DNA of 64,000 bases, from positions 637,774-701,773 of the forward strand of contig NZ_JBLWZP010000001.1 of assembly GCF_048266365.1 (NCBI RefSeq), read 5' to 3'. Below the pieces are notes generated by a model that saw nothing but the letters and a program-made list of their open reading frames with translations, had not been told where the DNA came from and did not search any database. Within the stretch, counting starts at the first letter, position 1. Each line of letters starts with the position of its first letter. This document shows, piece after piece, positions 35,264-42,665 of the stretch. The position numbers and the translations under genes are program-made. The DNA comes from Galbibacter sp048266365 (lineage in GTDB: Bacteria > Bacteroidota > Bacteroidia > Flavobacteriales > Flavobacteriaceae).

Positions 35264-35282
35264 TTGCCTAAATTTTAGGCAA
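35264..35282. promoter_or_regulatory. Perfect 19-base palindrome at the methyltransferase start
   Basis: TTGCCTAAA, T, TTTAGGCAA. It abuts the ATG at 35262 and overlaps the -7 box TATTTTTG (35280-35287, minus strand), so it covers the expected transcription start. Confidence 0.55.
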
Positions 35283-35287
35283 AAATA
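35280..35287 (-). promoter_or_regulatory. -7 box TATTTTTG of the SpoU methyltransferase gene
   Basis: Exact TAnnTTTG on the minus strand; expected start at about 35275, leader of about 13 bases. Overlaps the palindrome. Confidence 0.45.
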
Positions 35288-35446
35288 AGGCAAATAACAC
35301 AATCCTTGGTAATAGACTTTAGATTGATTACTGATATACCCATGGATAGCAAGAGTGATAGCATTAAAATTAAATCAAAAAAAAATGGAGCCATAGAATT
35401 TGGGAGGAATATTTAGGTTCAATGGTTTTTAAAAATACAAAAGGTT

Positions 35447-35464
35447 CTTACGGTAAGCCGTAAG
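35447..35464. promoter_or_regulatory. Inverted repeat CTTACGG-4-CCGTAAG, candidate operator
   Basis: Perfect 7-bp arms. It ends 20 bases before the -7 box at 35485-35492, that is, at the -33 region of the plus-strand lipoprotein gene, where a repressor or activator would act. Confidence 0.45.
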
Positions 35465-35484
35465 GAATTTTATCTTGCCTTAAA

Positions 35485-35492
35485 TACCTTTG
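35485..35492 (+). promoter_or_regulatory. -7 box TACCTTTG of the lipoprotein gene at 35519
   Basis: Exact match; expected start at about 35498 and a leader of about 20 bases. Confidence 0.45.
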
Positions 35493-35518
35493 CCACCTAA
35501 TCTTTTATTTGGGGAAAT

Positions 35519-36292
35519 ATGATTTTTAAATTTAGAGTATTGACAGTGATACTGTCTGTTTTTATGATGTCCGTAAGTTGTAATGATGACCTGGATGAGG
35601 TGTTACAGGATTTTGAAAAAGCAAGTAGAGATCGACTATTTGAATCTGTTGAAATTATAAAAGATGGGGAGGACAGTGATTCTCAAAAGTATAGTTTTAC
35701 ATACGACGAGGACAACACTCTTATAAAATTTACTGATTCTGATTCTGATGCCGGGCCTATAACATTGCTCTATGATGATGATAAATTAACTAATTTCAAA
35801 GAGGTGGCTGACAAAATTTTTTACAGTGATTTAATTATTAATCCGTATCAGGGTGAATATAAGAAATTTGTGATTGATAGAATTGGGTACAATGGAACAG
35901 GTAATAATCCAGATTGGATTAAAATGGATTTAACAGATAAGGAAAATATTACGAAACATGTTTATGTTGATATCAACTACGATCTGCAACCCAACATCTA
36001 TAAGCCTTATTTAATGTCAGGTGGTATTGTTGAAGCTGCTGATCAAGTATTAAGCCCTAAAGAGAGGGAGGCGTATTTTACTAGCAAACTTTTGGCGAAG
36101 AACAATCCTTTAACCATCAACTTCCAGAATGGCAATGATGAGTTAGAACATATGTATACTATTCAGTATGACTTTGATGAAGATAAACGAAGAGTTAATA
36201 AAGCGGTAATTACGTATTTTGATTTTACAACTGGTCAAAGTCCTGTGGCAGATGTCACAACTGTTATTTACAGTTACTTGAAAGATAATTAA
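35519..36292 (+). CDS. Lipoprotein of unknown function
   Basis: 257 residues, lipobox MSVSC at about residue 21, then acidic NDDLDEVLQD. The rest is beta-rich and acidic with regular strand patterns (SFTYDEDNTLIKFTDSDSD, LLYDDDKLTNFKEV, YTIQYDFDEDKRRVNKAVITY) resembling YD-repeat-like beta hairpins of other flavobacterial surface lipoproteins. I do not recognise a family. Single gene with its own promoter and a well-formed operator-like inverted repeat, so it is likely induced by a specific signal. Followed by a strong bidirectional terminator. Confidence 0.75.
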   Translation: MIFKFRVLTVILSVFMMSVSCNDDLDEVLQDFEKASRDRLFESVEIIKDGEDSDSQKYSFTYDEDNTLIKFTDSDSDAGPITLLYDDDKLTNFKEVADKIFYSDLIINPYQGEYKKFVIDRIGYNGTGNNPDWIKMDLTDKENITKHVYVDINYDLQPNIYKPYLMSGGIVEAADQVLSPKEREAYFTSKLLAKNNPLTINFQNGNDELEHMYTIQYDFDEDKRRVNKAVITYFDFTTGQSPVADVTTVIYSYLKDN

Positions 36293-36360
36293 CAATAATC
36301 CTACTACTATTTTAATTTGTGTTGATTACCATAGGTGTTAAGTATGCCAACTTATACACT

Positions 36361-36403
36361 AAAAAACAATGAGCTCTTGGAAACTTGATGCTCATTGTTT
36401 TTT
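36361..36403. terminator. Bidirectional terminator between lipoprotein and DUF3810 genes
   Basis: AAAAAACAATGAGC (36361-36374) pairs perfectly with GCTCATTGTTTTTT (36390-36403). A and T runs on both sides serve both convergent genes; the right arm overlaps the DUF3810 stop codon (36392-36394). Confidence 0.82.
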
Positions 36404-37468
36404 ACCATCGTTGGCTTTGTGGTAATTCACTAAAAGTGCAACAACGTAGCTATAGGACTTAATTCCTTTTGTCTGGTTGTTGGCCTTTAAAAATGAATTG
36501 AATGTTTTTTTGAATAGTGGCTCTGCCTTTGTTTGATACTTTTTCCAGAAGGTGTCGACTTCGATATAGTTCTTAATGATGCCTGGGTATACTTGTTTCT
36601 TTAGGATTTCAAATTGTTCCGGACTATTTCTTTTCACTGCGGCCAATGCATAGCGCATGACATATAAATATCCTGAATACTGAAAGTACAAATCGGAACT
36701 ATTGGTGGCCGCCAAAAAACCGATAAAGTTTGCCTCATTTTCTGCGGAATACCCTATTTGATGTGCTTGTTCATGGCAACTCACTACTGGATATCTGTAA
36801 TTGATTTGTAAACCGTTGACCTGCGCCTCGTTGGTGAATGGGTTTAAATAGCCGCCATAACCCATAAAGGATAGTCCAGTACTGTATAGAGAAGTCTTTA
36901 TACTTTGAGTTTCGATCTGTAGATTTGGATATTGACTCGCCAGGTTTTGATATCCTTCTAGGCTCATTTGATAGATTTCATTTCTGGAATAAGGGATTTT
37001 AATAAGTGCCGTAGAGTCTGGGTTTAACTCCCTGTGAATCGAATTGCTTTTTTCAATAAGGTATTTGGTGTAATTGTATAATTCTTCTTGGGTATATTGT
37101 TCCGAGAGATTGAGTTTTTCATGAAGTGGTAAACGGTAGTAGTTGAAGCCCCATAGCAAATGAAAAAGGGCATATAACACAGAGATAACTACAAGTAATT
37201 CTCGTAGGAGTTGTAATGGCTTTTTAAGTAAACCCGGCAGTCTTCTAATTATAAACCGGATTAACAATAGAATAGCCAGAGTGTATATGATATCGCCTAC
37301 AGAAAAGGGTATCCATCCAAAAATATAGCGTGCTATTTTAGAAATAACAGGATAAATTCCAGAGCTATAATAGCTTTCGACCAAGTTTGGAAATAGCCCT
37401 ATGATCTTTACCAAAATTATTTGAGGTATGATGGAAAGCGCAATCAGTGTTTTGAAATGTTTTGACAT
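36392..37468 (-). CDS. DUF3810 membrane-anchored putative zinc metalloprotease
   Basis: 358 residues from the ATG at 37468 (an earlier non-ATG start is unlikely). Three N-terminal hydrophobic segments (for example ALSIIPQIILVKIIGLFPN and VGDIIYTLAILLLIRFII) anchor a large extracytoplasmic domain with VVSCHEQAHQIGYSAENEANFIGF: an HExxH zinc motif with a downstream Glu, typical of DUF3810 and gluzincin-like. Activity not demonstrated for this family as far as I know. It has a TATTTTTG box at 37474-37481, so the mRNA would be nearly leaderless. Divergent from pepD. Confidence 0.84.
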   Translation of the reverse strand: MSKHFKTLIALSIIPQIILVKIIGLFPNLVESYYSSGIYPVISKIARYIFGWIPFSVGDIIYTLAILLLIRFIIRRLPGLLKKPLQLLRELLVVISVLYALFHLLWGFNYYRLPLHEKLNLSEQYTQEELYNYTKYLIEKSNSIHRELNPDSTALIKIPYSRNEIYQMSLEGYQNLASQYPNLQIETQSIKTSLYSTGLSFMGYGGYLNPFTNEAQVNGLQINYRYPVVSCHEQAHQIGYSAENEANFIGFLAATNSSDLYFQYSGYLYVMRYALAAVKRNSPEQFEILKKQVYPGIIKNYIEVDTFWKKYQTKAEPLFKKTFNSFLKANNQTKGIKSYSYVVALLVNYHKANDGKKQ

Positions 37469-37473
37469 AAACT

Positions 37474-37481
37474 CAAAAATA
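37474..37481 (-). promoter_or_regulatory. -7 box TATTTTTG of the DUF3810 gene
   Basis: Exact match on the minus strand, ending 6 bases before the ATG at 37468; implies a leaderless or near-leaderless transcript. Confidence 0.4.
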
Positions 37482-37639
37482 GATAATCTTAGCGGTTTCA
37501 AAACAATTAAAATCAAAGATTTCCAATTCTCAGTATTCTTTTCTAATCTTTATTGGATTGCAAATATGCGTATTTAAGAATCTTTTATTTTTTAAAAGCA
37601 ATCCCTGCTCTAGAATGCGGATTTCTAAATTAACATTGG

Positions 37640-37647
37640 TATTTTTG
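37640..37647 (+). promoter_or_regulatory. -7 box TATTTTTG of pepD
   Basis: Exact match, 21 bases before the chosen ATG (37669). This position supports the internal start over the upstream in-frame ATG at 37558. Confidence 0.5.
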
Positions 37648-37668
37648 CGGAAATCTAAATTTATAAAA

Positions 37669-39132
37669 ATGAATTCAGAGATTAGAACATTAGAGCCGAC
37701 ATCGGTTTGGAATAATTTTGCAGATTTAAACGCTGTGCCTAGAGCATCGAAAAAAGAGGAAGCGGTAATTGGATTTATGATGGCTTTTGGAGAAGGATTA
37801 GGACTTCCAACACTAAAGGATGAGGTTGGAAATGTGATCATCAGTAAGCCTGCAACGCCGGGAATGGAAAATCGTAAGACTGTGGTACTACAGTCGCATT
37901 TGGATATGGTACACCAGAAAAACCGTGAGACAAAGTTCGATTTTAGTACCCAAGGTATTGAAATGTTGATTGTCGATGGTTGGGTAAAAGCAAACGGAAC
38001 TACCTTGGGTGCAGATAATGGAATGGGGGTAGCCGCCATTATGGCGATTCTACAAAGCCATGAATTAGCGCACCCGGCTATTGAGGCTCTGTTTACCATT
38101 GATGAAGAAACTGGAATGACAGGGGCTCAAGGTCTTAAAGGTGGAATTCTAAAGGGAGAGATCCTTTTGAATTTGGATACGGAAGAAGATGATGAAATTG
38201 ATATAGGATGTGCCGGTGGTGTAGATTTAACTGCAAGCCGAAACTACAGAGAAGAAGAATCTCCTTCAGGTATTACTGCATATCAGATTAAAGTGAAAGG
38301 TCTTCACGGAGGTCATAGTGGTATGGATATTCATCGCGGCTTTGGTAACGCTAACAAAATAATGAATAGACTGTTGTTCGAAGGTTTTGAGAGTTTTGGA
38401 CTGCGCATCGCAAGTATTGATGGGGGAGGACTCAGAAACGCTATCCCTAGAGAAAGTGAGGCTGTTATTGTAGTGGATGAAATTCACCATGATGCTTTTG
38501 CTTTAGAGTTTAATCAATTGGCATCTTCTATAAAGAAGGAACTCAAAGTGATGGAGCCAAATCTTGTGATTAGTGCTGAGGTAACAGAAGTTCCTACACA
38601 TGTAATGGAACTGGGTGTTCAGGAAGGTATCACAAGAGCTATTTATGCAGCTCATAATGGTGTATATGCTATGAGTCCAAGCATGGAAGATTTGGTGCAA
38701 ACATCCAATAACATCGCTAGAGTTAAAATTAAAGAAGGGAAGCTTAAAGTTATGTGTTTAACACGTTCTTCAGTGGAGTCTTCTAAGATCGATCTGGCTA
38801 ATGCTTTGCGATCTAGTTTTGAGCTCTGTGGATGTGCCGTTGAGCTGAAAGGGTTCTATCCTGGATGGAATCCGAATATGAAGAGTCCTATTCTAAAGGT
38901 CTTGACTGCGAAATATGAAGAATTATTCAGTGCTAAACCAAAGGTTGTTGCTTGTCACGCTGGATTAGAATGTGGAATTTTAGGTCAAAATTATCCAGAT
39001 ATGGATATGATTAGTTTTGGTCCTACCATTAAAGGAGCACACTCTCCGGACGAAAGGGTGGAGATTGAATCCGTACAGAAATTTTGGAAGTTTTTAAAAG
39101 AAATACTTGCTTATACTCCAGTTCGTGAGTAG
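37669..39132 (+). CDS. pepD: Aminoacyl-histidine dipeptidase (M20 family)
   Basis: 487 residues from ATG 37669; the ATG at 37558 would add a Lys/Arg/Phe-rich stretch unlike the family and lies upstream of the promoter. Cytosolic di-zinc dipeptidase hydrolysing Xaa-His dipeptides such as carnosine. Ligands and catalytic residues: QSHLDMVHQKN, GADNGMGVAAIMAIL, TIDEETGMTGAQ, LDTEEDDEIDIGCAGG, and a C-terminal CHAGLECGIL with GPTIKGAHSPDE. Length fits E. coli PepD (about 485). Confidence 0.92.
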   Translation: MNSEIRTLEPTSVWNNFADLNAVPRASKKEEAVIGFMMAFGEGLGLPTLKDEVGNVIISKPATPGMENRKTVVLQSHLDMVHQKNRETKFDFSTQGIEMLIVDGWVKANGTTLGADNGMGVAAIMAILQSHELAHPAIEALFTIDEETGMTGAQGLKGGILKGEILLNLDTEEDDEIDIGCAGGVDLTASRNYREEESPSGITAYQIKVKGLHGGHSGMDIHRGFGNANKIMNRLLFEGFESFGLRIASIDGGGLRNAIPRESEAVIVVDEIHHDAFALEFNQLASSIKKELKVMEPNLVISAEVTEVPTHVMELGVQEGITRAIYAAHNGVYAMSPSMEDLVQTSNNIARVKIKEGKLKVMCLTRSSVESSKIDLANALRSSFELCGCAVELKGFYPGWNPNMKSPILKVLTAKYEELFSAKPKVVACHAGLECGILGQNYPDMDMISFGPTIKGAHSPDERVEIESVQKFWKFLKEILAYTPVRE

Positions 39133-39157
39133 TTTAGGTTTTTCTAAAGTATAGTTT

Positions 39158-39229
39158 AATATCCGTTGTTAGATTTTGTTGTTTTCAGCTGGTTCAGAAA
39201 ACACTGAAATTCGATGACGGATATTTTTT
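39158..39229 (+). terminator. Long hairpin after pepD
   Basis: AATATCCGT (39158-39166) pairs with ACGGATATT (39217-39225), followed by TTTT. The 50-base loop contains a second stem TTTCAG/CTGAAA. It sits between convergent pepD and the HxlR gene. Plausible terminator with an unusual loop. Confidence 0.5.
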
Positions 39230-39239
39230 AATAAAAATT

Positions 39240-39608
39240 TTATTGAAATTGCCCTATTATCTTTTTCCTGTGATTTAATCCCCACTCCGCAATAGTTAGG
39301 GTAAGAGGCTTAAGTGTTTGACCATACTCGGTAAGCTGGTAGCGAACGGTGATAGGGTGGGTGCATAACACCTCTCTGGTGATAAGTTGGTTTATTTCAA
39401 GCTCTTTGAGTTCCCTGCTCAGCATCTTTCCTGAAATACCCTCTACTTCTCTCAAAAGTTCAGAATAACGCATGGACTGAAATGTCAGGCAGGATATAAT
39501 AGATATCTTCCATTTGCCTCCAATAACATCGAAAGCATCATGAATTGCCCTGATGTTACTTCTGCACAATTTGTTTGTCCCAATCAGTGTAGCCTCTTTT
39601 TTGTCCAT
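39240..39608 (-). CDS. HxlR-family transcriptional regulator
   Basis: 122 residues from the ATG at 39608. Winged helix: AIHDAFDVIGGKWKISIISCL, then MRYSELLREVEGISGKMLSRELKELEINQLI and VRYQLTEYGQTLKPL. HxlR proteins often sense electrophiles or aldehydes via a cysteine near the N-terminus, here Cys in TNKLCRSN, the position used by the redox-sensing subgroup. Divergent from a nitroreductase gene; the three repeats at 39628-39677 are the likely binding sites, so the pair forms a local stress-response module. Confidence 0.9.
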   Translation of the reverse strand: MDKKEATLIGTNKLCRSNIRAIHDAFDVIGGKWKISIISCLTFQSMRYSELLREVEGISGKMLSRELKELEINQLITREVLCTHPITVRYQLTEYGQTLKPLTLTIAEWGLNHRKKIIGQFQ

Positions 39609-39627
39609 ACCCAAATTTAATTGGTGG

Positions 39628-39677
39628 TTACTTTTTTGTCACCATTACTTTTTGTCATAAAGTTACTAATTGTCACC
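39628..39677. promoter_or_regulatory. Three direct repeats TTAC(T/A)xxTTGTCA(CC), probable HxlR operators
   Basis: Copies at 39628-39643, 39645-39658 and 39663-39677 in the divergent intergenic region, spaced 17-18 bases. The third overlaps the -33 region of the nitroreductase promoter; copy 1 also ends in an inverted GGTG...CACC. Confidence 0.6.
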
Positions 39678-39686
39678 AAGTGATTA

Positions 39687-39694
39687 TAACTTTG
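39687..39694 (+). promoter_or_regulatory. -7 box TAACTTTG of the nitroreductase gene
   Basis: Exact TAnnTTTG, with an expected start at about 39700 and a 15-base leader. Repeat 3 lies immediately upstream. Confidence 0.5.
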
Positions 39695-39714
39695 TGGTAT
39701 AAAAAATTAAAATT

Positions 39715-40344
39715 ATGGATTTAATACAAGATTTAACTTGGAGATATGCCACCAAAAGCTACTCCGATAAAAAAATATCTGAAGAAAAACTAAACTTTAT
39801 TAACACGGCCATCAATCTTTCAGCATCCTCGTGTGGATTGCAGCCTTACCGCGTGTTTGTTATAGATAATGCAGAGCTAAAAGCGAAACTTGGGGAGACC
39901 TCTTTTAATCAACAGATCGCTCAATCTTCACATTTATTGGTCTTCGCTGCATACAATACAGTGACAACCCATCATATCAAAAACTTAGTGGAATTAACTG
40001 CCGAAAAACAAGGTGTAACCGTAGATGCACTCGATGGATTATTCAGTTCCATGGACTCATATTTTAGCAATAGAACTGATGAGCAAAATAAGCACTGGGC
40101 GGAAAAACAGACTTATATTGCTTTGGGCACAGCATTAATTGCTGCAGCGAATCAAAAAGTAGATGCTACTCCAATGGAGGGTTTTGATCCTGAGTTATTC
40201 GATGAACTACTAGGGTTGAAAGACAAAAACCTGCATAGTGTTGTTATACTTTCTCTGGGCTACCGTGATCAGGATAAGGATTACCTAGCCAATGCCCCTA
40301 AGGTAAGAATAGCCACCGAGGAAATGGTGACAATGATTGGCTGA
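39715..40344 (+). CDS. NAD(P)H-dependent nitroreductase family oxidoreductase (NfsB-like)
   Basis: 209 residues. FMN enzyme of the nitroreductase fold: WRYATKSYSDKKIS at the N-terminus, SASSCGLQPYRVFVI with the FMN-binding SSxxxQP element, and the C-terminal GFDPELFDELLGL with VILSLGYRDQDKDYL. Reduces nitroaromatics, quinones or flavins in vitro; natural substrates unknown. Next to an HxlR regulator, so expression is probably stress-induced. Confidence 0.9.
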   Translation: MDLIQDLTWRYATKSYSDKKISEEKLNFINTAINLSASSCGLQPYRVFVIDNAELKAKLGETSFNQQIAQSSHLLVFAAYNTVTTHHIKNLVELTAEKQGVTVDALDGLFSSMDSYFSNRTDEQNKHWAEKQTYIALGTALIAAANQKVDATPMEGFDPELFDELLGLKDKNLHSVVILSLGYRDQDKDYLANAPKVRIATEEMVTMIG

Positions 40345-40393
40345 TTATTTATTTGCCTATGAACTGTGGTTTGGTATTGAACTTAATATTCCA

Positions 40394-40453
40394 CAAACAA
40401 ATATAGCCTAAAACCCATTTAATGCTCTATACATTTTAGGCTATATTTGTTTG
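40394..40453. terminator. 20-bp perfect hairpin between convergent genes
   Basis: CAAACAAATATAGCCTAAAA (40394-40413) pairs perfectly with the segment at 40434-40453, 20-base loop. AT-rich ends serve both the nitroreductase (+) and DUF4369 (-) genes. No protein frame spans it. Confidence 0.8.
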
Positions 40454-40492
40454 ATTTTCTCAAAAGGTAATATTGGTTTTGAACCTCGTTTT

Positions 40493-41221
40493 CTAGTTCA
40501 TACTATCCTTTACTGCAGCGGCTTGTTCTTTAATATCCGCGATATAATCTGCTAGTAATTTACCGTATTTCGAGTCAGCAACTTCAGGAGTAAGAGTGTT
40601 TGAAATTGAATCCAAGTATTTTATGTTAACGTTATAAGCGTCTACAAGCGTAATGTAAGGCGCTACGTAGGAGTCTGTGTTGTTTAGCGCAAAGTTTATA
40701 GTGTACAAGTAGCTTCTTGTAGCATTTTGGTTTGAACGCTGCTGTAAAGAATCCGCTAAGTCGGTATTTCCGGCTCTACTGGCGTCAAAAATTTCTTTGA
40801 TAAGGTCTAAGTTTTCACCTCCAAATTTTGATCGAACTTTCTTGTATTCATTCCATTTGGTATGGCTTTCTGAACCTTCTACTTTAGCCTCCGGTGCGAA
40901 ATAATCCCTTGTAGTTTCAACGGTGATGATACCGGGCTCTGCAAAAATTTCGAGCTGGTCGTTTAACTTGTTTCTGTCGTTTTTATCTAAAGATAGTGTT
41001 ACGACCTCTGGGCCTTCAATGTTGGTGGTTAACTCAAAGTTAGGATTTCCTTCTATTGTTACGGAATCAACACTTACCATAATGCTATCTTGAGCTTTTT
41101 GTAAATATATCTTTCCTTTACGCAGTCCTTCAACAGTTCCTTTTACAGTCAGATTTCCGGTTTCTTTCCCGCAGGAAAGTGCTATAAGTGCGGTCAGTAG
41201 TAAGGTGAATAGTTTGTTCAT
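40493..41221 (-). CDS. DUF4369 lipoprotein
   Basis: 242 residues, lipobox ALSCG at about residue 17. The N-terminal half (GNLTVKGTVEGLRKGKIYLQK) is a DUF4369 domain, found at the N-terminus of thiol-disulfide oxidoreductases and of free lipoproteins. Here no thioredoxin domain or CxxC follows; the C-terminal half is helical (residues about 120-240). So it is a stand-alone member, role unknown. It sits upstream of nothing co-directional within 50 bases; its 5' neighbour DUF819 is 54 bases away and could be in the same operon. Confidence 0.83.
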   Translation of the reverse strand: MNKLFTLLLTALIALSCGKETGNLTVKGTVEGLRKGKIYLQKAQDSIMVSVDSVTIEGNPNFELTTNIEGPEVVTLSLDKNDRNKLNDQLEIFAEPGIITVETTRDYFAPEAKVEGSESHTKWNEYKKVRSKFGGENLDLIKEIFDASRAGNTDLADSLQQRSNQNATRSYLYTINFALNNTDSYVAPYITLVDAYNVNIKYLDSISNTLTPEVADSKYGKLLADYIADIKEQAAAVKDSMN

Positions 41222-41275
41222 TTGTTTTATTTTACAAAACGCAAATATGCATAATTCTTATTTAAGATACTAGTT

Positions 41276-42535
41276 TTAGGATGCCATTTGCATTAAATAG
41301 GCACATAAAATGGCTCCGTATGTTCCTACGGCATATCCGAAGACAGATAGTAGTACTCCAACGGTTGCAAGTGATGGATGAAACTCTGCTGCGACTACTG
41401 GGGCAGAGGCTGCTCCTCCAACGTTGGCTTGGCTACCTACAGCTAAAAAGAAATAGGGAGCCCTGATGAGTTTTGCTATCACAATTAAAAGCAATGCATG
41501 AATTGCCATCCATACCAATCCAATAACAAGTAATCCTGGATTTTCGAATATTCTAAATATATCCATTTTCATACCAATGGTGGCTACCAATATATAAATA
41601 CAGATAGAACCAAACTTACTTGCGCCGGCACCTTCATAATTTCTGAATTTGGTAAATGAAAGGCCTATTCCAATGGCCGTAGCTATGGTGATCATCCAAA
41701 AGAACTGCGACCCGAAAGAGGAAAGTGCACTGGATTTATCGCTAACGGCATCAAAATTAGTGGTGAGAAACTCTGATATATTATTTGCTCCCCAATGCGA
41801 GATAGACACAGGGACAAACGCTAATGCAAGGATTACCATATAGTCCGAGAGGCTTGGTTGACGCGATATACTATCAGAAAACGCAGTGACCTTTTTCTTT
41901 AAGACCTCTATAGCACTATTGTCTGCTTTTAACCAACGATCAATTTTATCACTTTTACCTGCTCCTAATAATATAATGGCCATCCATAAATTAGCTACTA
42001 CGATATCTACCAGAACCATTCCACCGTATTTTTCCGGGTTGTACTTAAAAATCTCCAGCATTGCGGCCTGATTTGCTCCACCACCAATCCAACTACCAGC
42101 CAAAGTGGCTAGACCTCTCCATACAGCGTCCGGACCTACACCACCAATAGTCTCAGGAGAAATAATGGAAACTAGTAGTATTGCCAATGGGCCACCAATG
42201 ATGATCCCAATGGTTCCTGTGAAAAACATAATTAGCGCCTTTGGCCCTAGGTTAAATACAGCTTTTAGGTCAATACTGAGTGTCATTAAAACCAGTGCTG
42301 CGGGCAATAGGTATCTACTGGCAACAAAATATAAGTTCGAAACTTCATCTGAAATAATTCCAAATGAATTAAATAGAGAGGGTAGTAGGTAGCACATTAA
42401 TACTCCAGGGACAATTTTGTAAAACTTGGTCCAAAAGGAATTAGAACTCGCAGTAGTGTAAAAGACAAAACCTAGACATAACATTAAGATGCCCAAGGTT
42501 ACCGTATCGTCTGAAAAAACAGGAGAATTTTGCAT
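41276..42535 (-). CDS. DUF819 multi-pass membrane protein
   Basis: 419 residues from ATG 42535 (an earlier TTG is unlikely). About eleven hydrophobic helices. Internal pseudo-repeat with the DUF819 signature: GSWIGGGANQAAM in the first half and GSQANVGGAASAPVVAAEFHPSLATVG in the second, which resembles solute-transporter folds. Function not established; possibly an amino acid or dicarboxylate carrier. Lies 3' of the gltBD operon, behind its terminators, so it has its own start. Confidence 0.88.
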   Translation of the reverse strand: MQNSPVFSDDTVTLGILMLCLGFVFYTTASSNSFWTKFYKIVPGVLMCYLLPSLFNSFGIISDEVSNLYFVASRYLLPAALVLMTLSIDLKAVFNLGPKALIMFFTGTIGIIIGGPLAILLVSIISPETIGGVGPDAVWRGLATLAGSWIGGGANQAAMLEIFKYNPEKYGGMVLVDIVVANLWMAIILLGAGKSDKIDRWLKADNSAIEVLKKKVTAFSDSISRQPSLSDYMVILALAFVPVSISHWGANNISEFLTTNFDAVSDKSSALSSFGSQFFWMITIATAIGIGLSFTKFRNYEGAGASKFGSICIYILVATIGMKMDIFRIFENPGLLVIGLVWMAIHALLLIVIAKLIRAPYFFLAVGSQANVGGAASAPVVAAEFHPSLATVGVLLSVFGYAVGTYGAILCAYLMQMAS

Positions 42536-42597
42536 GAAAAAAAATTTTTCGGGAAAATACAAAAACCCTTGGAATTATCAAGGGTTGTGAATGTTTT

Positions 42598-42634
42598 AAA
42601 AAAAAGCTGACCCAACAAAGTGTTGAGCCAGCTT
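42598..42634 (-). terminator. Intrinsic terminator of gltBD
   Basis: Minus strand AAGCTGGCTCAACA pairs with TGTTGGGTCAGCTT (14-bp stem, two mismatches, loop about 3) followed by eight T (complement of 42598-42605). A second smaller hairpin, AACCCTTG-7-CAAGGGTT with T-run (42564-42586), lies beyond it and before DUF819. Confidence 0.82.
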
Positions 42635-42665
42635 AAGGTCACTAAAACAAATATAACTGCTTCTT

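Noticed and set aside
37558..37668. Longer pepD start at 37558
   Set aside because: The added 37 residues are Phe/Lys/Arg-rich and unlike the family, and the -7 box at 37640-37647 lies downstream of that start.
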